The translations under genes were made by a program, and so were the position numbers. From positions 1 to 42,726 of the forward strand of contig JAILLJ010000169.1 in assembly GCA_024693205.1 (NCBI GenBank): DNA of 42,726 nucleotides, in the 5' to 3' direction. Shown piece by piece: positions 37,247 through 42,726 of the stretch. Numbering within the stretch: position 1 is the stretch's first letter; every line of letters begins with the position of its first letter. The stretch is from Clostridiales bacterium (GTDB lineage Bacteria; Bacillota; Clostridia; Oscillospirales; Acutalibacteraceae). The notes beneath the pieces were generated by a model, which worked only from the letters and a program-made list of their open reading frames with translations, made no database searches and was not told the DNA's origin.

Positions 37247-38356
37247 TTATTTCGTATCACCATACGACGCGGCAATGTTTTTGCCGACTTCGTCATCGGT
37301 TGTGATGGTTTGCTTATGCGTCTTTGAGTCCGCAAGAGTTTGCAGGTTTTTGATTCGGCGCTCCGTCAGCTCGGCAATAACGCGGATACGGTTTTCTTCC
37401 ATATAGTCCTTGGCATTATTGTCAGAGAAAATTCTCGTAATCATATCACCGACGCCGGCAAGCGCAGAGAAGTCGATCCGGTCAAAAGAGGAAACAAGCT
37501 TTAACTGCTCTTCATGGTGCTTTTTGAACGGTTTACAAACGACTTCCGATCCGTCTCGCAGCATCGGTACGCTTTTATCATAGCCGAGAGACGAACCGCT
37601 GTCATAGATCGGCGCCATGCCGAGCCATTCGAGCGTTTCGGCGTTGCGGATCGCGCCGAAGTTGTTGAGATGTCTGTCTTCGTTCGCAATAATATAATCA
37701 AGGACGATCATGCGGTCCAAAAAATCTCTGACGCCGGGGATCCCGAGCGAGTCCGCGCAGTCAACAAAATGCTGATACATCGACTTGTTGTTCGGCTGTT
37801 TTTTGGTCTGAATGATCCGCCGCGCCGGGACAAGCTCGGTATCTTCACTGACAAAATCCTCGCAAACGCTGTACGGAGCGCCCTTATTCCAGGTCACCGT
37901 GTACGGCACGTGAGGAATATTCAGCCGACGCATGATCTCTGAGGCGATCACCTCATTCAGCGGCTGCTGACGGTAAGGGTTTGAGCCGCCTTTGACAAGA
38001 CAGCGTTTACCGTCGATGATCTTCCACCGCTTTTTCAGATTGCCGTCGGAGGTATTATCGGGCGAAGAAAAATTCAAAGGGTCAGGTTTCTTATCCGCGC
38101 CAAAGAGAACATCGCCTATATCGTCGGAAAATTCGTTTTCAAAAAAGTTGATATTTTCCCAGGCAAGTTCGGAGTTTTCGGGACGGATCCAATACTGATC
38201 TGAAAGGGAAAGTCCGAAGCAGCGGATCAAAAGCATTTTGGTATCGGTGATCTGAAGCGTTTCCATCGCCTCGCGCACACCGGAACGGCTTGCAGGGATG
38301 GAGCGATCCGTCCACCAAGTGTTCAGCGCCGCACGATCAACGGCTCCTTTTTTCAC
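37247..38356 (-). CDS. HipA-like kinase domain protein, probably 5'-truncated
   Basis: DYIIANEDRHLNNFGAIRN (HipA-type catalytic motif); open frame continues upstream to stop at 38497-38495 with no ATG/GTG/TTG. Confidence 0.75.
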   Translation of the reverse strand: MKKGAVDRAALNTWWTDRSIPASRSGVREAMETLQITDTKMLLIRCFGLSLSDQYWIRPENSELAWENINFFENEFSDDIGDVLFGADKKPDPLNFSSPDNTSDGNLKKRWKIIDGKRCLVKGGSNPYRQQPLNEVIASEIMRRLNIPHVPYTVTWNKGAPYSVCEDFVSEDTELVPARRIIQTKKQPNNKSMYQHFVDCADSLGIPGVRDFLDRMIVLDYIIANEDRHLNNFGAIRNAETLEWLGMAPIYDSGSSLGYDKSVPMLRDGSEVVCKPFKKHHEEQLKLVSSFDRIDFSALAGVGDMITRIFSDNNAKDYMEENRIRVIAELTERRIKNLQTLADSKTHKQTITTDDEVGKNIAASYGDTK

Positions 38357-38446
38357 ACTGACGCCAACGGGCAGATGCTCGGGCGCAAAAACATCGCCGA
38401 TTTTCTGAATAAAACCGGTTTCGTTATCAAGGAGAACTTCATTAAA

Positions 38447-38483
38447 ACATCCGCAGGAAAAATCATTCCGGCGGATGTTTTTT
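38447..38483. terminator. Terminator-like hairpin
   Basis: CATCCGCAGGAA-AAATCA-TTCCGGCGGATG (11/12 pairs), TTTTTT on + side, TTTTAAT on - side; downstream of the MFS gene. Confidence 0.75.
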
Positions 38484-38504
38484 ATGTGAAGTTTTTAATT
38501 CGTT

Positions 38505-39818
38505 TTATTCCGTTTTTACGGCGTAACGGTCGTAGTCGCCCTTCATGCGTCCGACTGCACATTTGTTGTAAAGCATCGTTATCAAGAGAAGGATAAGGGC
38601 TATGAGGGCGAGCGTCTGCTGGCCGTGTATGCGGACGCCGAAGATCACGTTGCCTCTCGACTCGATATACGAAAACAGCGCTCCGGCGACGAGCGACGAA
38701 AGGAAGCCGGCTATGCCCATTATGCCCGAGCTTATAGCGTTCGCCTCCGCCATGTATTTTTCTTCGACATAGTCATACGGGATGTTGAGCATGTTCTCGG
38801 ATATGCCGGCGATCCCGACGTTAAACAGGACGGTGAACACGACAAGGAGCATCCTCGTTTTCGGCGTTGTGAACATCACGGCGGCAAACGACGCCGCGAC
38901 CATGGAAAACCCGAGTCGCATCCCCTGCGAATAGGAATGTCTGTCGGAATATATGCCTATCGGTCTTGAAAAAATAAATCGCAAAAAATATGCTGCGCCG
39001 TTTATCACCTGGACAGTCGACAGCGAAAACAGAAGGTTTTTATATGTTCCCATAAAACCGAGCAGAAAATATGAGGATATCCCCCACATCGCGCTGAGTG
39101 CTGTTATCTTTCTGAATTTTTTGTTGCCGAAGGTTTTTCCGAATACGACGCGAAGCTCCTCCGGCTCGCTCTTTTCCGTCACCCTGTTTTCGATGAACAG
39201 TATGCTGATAAGGTCGAGAAGCGTGAAAACAGCCATCGAAACGGCGGCGTAAATAAACCAGCTTTCGATCTTATCGAGCTTCTGACAGCGTTCCATAACG
39301 TATCCCAATCCGACGGTGACCATTATCCCGCCGACGAGCGATATCATTTCCTTTATCGCGGAAAACTCAGCCCTTTTATGCGGCTCGACAAATGAATTGC
39401 CCCAGCGGTAGATGACCGACGTCATGAAATATCTTCCGAAATATGCGATGAAAATACAGACGATCACCGCCTGAGAACGGTAATTCTTAAACGCCGGTAT
39501 GAGCGGGATAAGATATATAAAAAGGAAAAACAGATCGCTCGGCATGTGGTATAAAAGCGAAGAACGTCTGACGTTTTTTATCCGTCTCGCGAAAAACACG
39601 GTCAGGATCTGAAATAGAACGGCAAGCTGACTTATCGAGGAGATGATGCCTATATAAGCTTCCTTTATCCCGATCGACGACAGAAGAAACGCGAGGAACG
39701 AATCCGTCACGAGCAAGATGATAAAGTACTCGAACATGCATTGAAGCTGATATGAAACGCGCGAACGCCTGTATTCGTTCGACGCGAATTTATCCGCTGT
39801 TTTTATTTCTTCCGTCAT
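38505..39818 (-). CDS. MFS-type transporter
   Basis: Multiple TM segments; ATG 39818 (MTEEIKTADK) with SD GAGGGGG. Confidence 0.85.
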   Translation of the reverse strand: MTEEIKTADKFASNEYRRSRVSYQLQCMFEYFIILLVTDSFLAFLLSSIGIKEAYIGIISSISQLAVLFQILTVFFARRIKNVRRSSLLYHMPSDLFFLFIYLIPLIPAFKNYRSQAVIVCIFIAYFGRYFMTSVIYRWGNSFVEPHKRAEFSAIKEMISLVGGIMVTVGLGYVMERCQKLDKIESWFIYAAVSMAVFTLLDLISILFIENRVTEKSEPEELRVVFGKTFGNKKFRKITALSAMWGISSYFLLGFMGTYKNLLFSLSTVQVINGAAYFLRFIFSRPIGIYSDRHSYSQGMRLGFSMVAASFAAVMFTTPKTRMLLVVFTVLFNVGIAGISENMLNIPYDYVEEKYMAEANAISSGIMGIAGFLSSLVAGALFSYIESRGNVIFGVRIHGQQTLALIALILLLITMLYNKCAVGRMKGDYDRYAVKTE

Positions 39819-39859
39819 TGACGCCCCCTCTCTCGCTAAATCAGACTGAGTCTGCACGC

Positions 39860-39905
39860 AATTCGAGCAGACAGAACGTAAGAAACCTTACGCTGTCTGC
39901 CCGAA
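39860..39905. repeat. 46-nt palindrome, second copy of the 9821-9866 arm family
   Basis: AATTCGAGCAGACAG-AACGTAAGAAACCTTACG-CTGTCTGCCCGAA; outer parts match 9821-9866. Confidence 0.75.
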
Positions 39906-39963
39906 AACGACATATATTTATATGATCGCCGCTATGCCCTTCGTCTTAAATCAATGTTTTGTT

Positions 39964-40896
39964 TTATTTCGTCCTTACGGGATAGTTCTCGTTGACGACA
40001 AGCTGTTTGCCCTGCTCCGAGCATATCCAGTTATATAAAATCCTTTCCGGCGAATCCTCCGGAGCTTTTTTTGAGATAACGACATAGAAGTCGTTTGAAA
40101 GCGGATATTCGCCGCTGCCTATCGTCTCGTTTGAGGGAACGACGCCGTCAACAGACAGGATCTTGCTCGTCTCGAGCTTTGAAGCTTCCATGTTCGTCAG
40201 GTAGTAATAAACCGTATATCCGAGCGAGCCCTCCGCTCCGTCGTAGTCCGCGATGGCTTCGAGAAGACCTATCATCGACTCGACTATCTGTTCCTTCGGC
40301 GGAGTCATAAGGTCGTCGCCGAGGTTTATAAGCTTATCAAACAGCGTCTGACTGCCGCTGTCCTTGTTTCTCTGATAAGGAACGATCTCCATATCGCTGC
40401 CGCCGACGTCCTTCCAGTTCGTCGTCTTTCCCGTATAGATGTCCTTGATCTGATCCACCGTCAGCGAGGATATCTTATTTTTGATGCTGCAGATAAATAC
40501 GAGCGCGTCGACGCCTATCGGCGTCATTTCATACTCAAAATTTTTGTTCTTTGCGTATTCCTTCGCTTCCTCCGACGGCTCATACGCCAAAAGGATATCG
40601 AATTTCCCGTCAGCGAGCGCGACATAGTTGTCGGTAGTCGAGCCTTCAAAGGTTATCATCGAGGACGCCGTATCGCGGTCAAGCCCGAGAACGGTCGCTG
40701 TTACCGCTTCACCGAGCGGAAGAGCGGCGAGCGAGCCTCCCATCTTCGGGTAAGTGTCCTTTGTAAAGTTGAAATTGCCTATCGAAGATGCCGTCGGGGT
40801 ATCGGACGATGAAGCTCCGCCGCCCGCGCTTTTTCCGCACGCCGCGGCGGAAAGGATAAAAGCTGCCAGAATGAGAAGCGCCGTGATTTTTTTCAT
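39964..40896 (-). CDS. PstS-like substrate-binding lipoprotein
   Basis: LILAAFILSAAACGKS lipobox; IKDIYTGKTTNWKDVGGSDMEIVPYQRNKDSGSQTLF. Confidence 0.85.
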   Translation of the reverse strand: MKKITALLILAAFILSAAACGKSAGGGASSSDTPTASSIGNFNFTKDTYPKMGGSLAALPLGEAVTATVLGLDRDTASSMITFEGSTTDNYVALADGKFDILLAYEPSEEAKEYAKNKNFEYEMTPIGVDALVFICSIKNKISSLTVDQIKDIYTGKTTNWKDVGGSDMEIVPYQRNKDSGSQTLFDKLINLGDDLMTPPKEQIVESMIGLLEAIADYDGAEGSLGYTVYYYLTNMEASKLETSKILSVDGVVPSNETIGSGEYPLSNDFYVVISKKAPEDSPERILYNWICSEQGKQLVVNENYPVRTK

Positions 40897-40937
40897 TTTA
40901 CATATACTCCTTTTAAATATATTTGTCCGATCTGCCG

Positions 40938-42584
40938 TCAGTCCGTCTCGGTATAATGTAAACGCATTATCTCTTTGAATTCCCCGTCGCAGAGATACGA
41001 CACTCCGCCGCGAAGGATGTTTATATAAACCTTTTCTCCCGTATCAAACGCGTTCACATATGCGAGCTCACGATCGTCCGGCATGAATTTTTCGCTTACC
41101 GTATCGTAAAGCAAACATGTGCGCTCGCCGTTCATTTCGTCCGTAGCGTAATCGTAAAAATTGATCTGCGCAAAGCGGTTCGACGGCTCGTCATATAAAA
41201 GCGAATTGATATAAGTGTCTTTGCCTTTACTTTCGTTCTTATATTTCAGAATCGTCTTACCGGTCTTGACGTTATAAAGGAACGTCGTGCGCACGTTGTC
41301 GTCTGTTTCGTAGTCGTTGTCCGGATCGTAATATGTGTCGGCGCACACCACGTTTTCGGAGATCCGATCGAGGCCGGTAAGATCCTTGATCTTTAAGACC
41401 GTTTCGCCGTTTTCATCAAAGACGATATACGTCCTGCCGTCCTCATCCTCAGCGGAGAAAAGCATCTGTTCCTTTGTCGGTCCGAAATAAATATCACTTG
41501 CCGGCTTTCCCGTCTCTTTAGAGACGATCTTTTTCCCGCCCGGAAGCGAATAATACAACGTCTCGCCGGAATCGTTGGTGCATAAATATTCTCCGTCGCC
41601 GTCATAGCCGCCCGGAAATGAAAATGACGTGCCGTTATCATAGTTTATCGGGATCGTCGCCAGAAGATTTATGTCAAAGTCGTAAACATAAACCTTTTCT
41701 CTGTCCATAAGCCCTATATAACCTTTTTCGGCGACTGTTACGCTTTCATATACCGGCTCAAAGACCCAGTTCCCTTTTTTATCGATAAGGCCTTCCTTAC
41801 CGCCTTTTTTACATGCCCTCGCAAAGCCTCCGTAAAAGCTGTTGGCCCATGTGTAGCCCGAAAGTACCGTCTTACCGTAGATGTCGGTAAAATAGGCTTC
41901 CTCTTTTCCCTCCGAATAAACGCTGCATAAGACAAGTCCTTCGGAAACGATACTCATTGATATGGGCTGGGGCTTTGAAAACGACGAGATAAGCTTTCCG
42001 TTTTTGTCGTAATAGCTCATCTTTGCCTCGTCTGCATCATATTCTTCGACGACTATCATGTCGTCCCCTACGGTGCAGTACGAGTCTCCGTTAAAGTCGA
42101 GCGCCCATGAGCCGTCCGCGGCGGCAACAGTAAAGTCTTCGCCATACTCTTCTTCGTTTGTTCCGTAATACGGGAGCCTCAAGACGTAACTGCCGTCTTT
42201 AAATTCTATCTTCCCTACATAGGCGTAAACGGGATCGACGACTATCCGTCCGTCCTCTGTCGCAAGGCCGTATAACGCCGTTTCGGATGAGTACGACGCC
42301 TCATTGGATGAATATTTTTTATATTTCCCGACATACGGCACGAGCGTTCCGTAATTTTTACCGGGCTTTAATTTATCGGTATATTCATTATTTACCCTTT
42401 TTACCGCCTTATTATTATAAGGCTCGAGCTTCGGGAGCTTATCAAGCTCAAAATAAAGCGATCCATCGCCCTTGTCGGTTTTCGAGGTCTTTTTCGCCGG
42501 GTCGTCAACATTTCCGACGCACCCCGCAAGAAGCAGTAAGATAAGCGCCGTGATAAAAGCCGTAACTGTCCTCAGATGCTTCAT
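40938..42584 (-). CDS. WG-repeat lipoprotein
   Basis: ALILLLLAGCVG lipobox; GLATEDGRIVVDPVY, GLIDKKGNWVFEPVYESV. Confidence 0.82.
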   Translation of the reverse strand: MKHLRTVTAFITALILLLLAGCVGNVDDPAKKTSKTDKGDGSLYFELDKLPKLEPYNNKAVKRVNNEYTDKLKPGKNYGTLVPYVGKYKKYSSNEASYSSETALYGLATEDGRIVVDPVYAYVGKIEFKDGSYVLRLPYYGTNEEEYGEDFTVAAADGSWALDFNGDSYCTVGDDMIVVEEYDADEAKMSYYDKNGKLISSFSKPQPISMSIVSEGLVLCSVYSEGKEEAYFTDIYGKTVLSGYTWANSFYGGFARACKKGGKEGLIDKKGNWVFEPVYESVTVAEKGYIGLMDREKVYVYDFDINLLATIPINYDNGTSFSFPGGYDGDGEYLCTNDSGETLYYSLPGGKKIVSKETGKPASDIYFGPTKEQMLFSAEDEDGRTYIVFDENGETVLKIKDLTGLDRISENVVCADTYYDPDNDYETDDNVRTTFLYNVKTGKTILKYKNESKGKDTYINSLLYDEPSNRFAQINFYDYATDEMNGERTCLLYDTVSEKFMPDDRELAYVNAFDTGEKVYINILRGGVSYLCDGEFKEIMRLHYTETD

Positions 42585-42696
42585 GATATCGCCTCCTTAT
42601 GATAATAATAACATGCGTAAAATTCAAAAGCAAGTGACAAAACAGACGGCAGAAAATTTATTTTTCCTTATCCCGCGCCGCAGCGTTCGGTTTTTA

Positions 42697-42725
42697 TTGA
42701 CAATGCGGCGCAATACGGGTATAAT
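42697..42725 (+). promoter_or_regulatory. Sigma-A-type promoter TTGACA-N17-TATAAT pointing out of the window
   Basis: TTGACA 42697-42702, TATAAT 42720-42725. Confidence 0.7.
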
Positions 42726-42726
42726 A

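Overview
The window looks like a chromosomal segment of a Clostridia/Oscillospirales-like Firmicute. That lineage call is inference from gene content, SD usage and promoters. Left part (1-7620): three consecutive membrane proteins sharing an N-terminal CxxC zinc ribbon (a DUF6273-type protein, a Ser/Thr kinase with LRR_5 and SH3b, and a degenerate kinase with LRR_5 and PASTA). They lie between inverted copies of a short repeat whose end is GGGGCTGTCRCATTYAG. Next comes infC-rpmI-rplT (minus strand) with an attenuator-like leader and an apparent AUC start for infC. Then a vWA protein, a 269-bp MITE with 17-bp TIRs, and a minus-strand operon: class II aldolase, SDR, PHP, macro domain-HTH. Middle part: cdd, thiN, pckG, polysaccharide pyruvyl transferase, a GT-D glycosyltransferase, a small membrane protein with tandem promoters, an MBL-fold protein, then rimP-nusA-ylxR-ylxQ-infB-rbfA-nrnA-mnmE. 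Right part: trmL, pth, two paralogous lipoproteins, glmU, ppdK, a 5'-truncated-looking HipA-like gene, MFS, a PstS-like lipoprotein and a WG-repeat lipoprotein. The most unusual sequence structures are (i) a symmetric 4+4 array of AGCTRAATT/AATTYAGCT motifs separated by mostly different mini-hairpins (142-318), (ii) a second constant-arm/variable-core palindrome family (9821-9866 and 39860-39905), (iii) two MITE families joined at a TTAA, and (iv) an active-kinase/pseudokinase pair. No tRNA, rRNA or CRISPR was seen. All family names come from motif recognition only; no searches were run.
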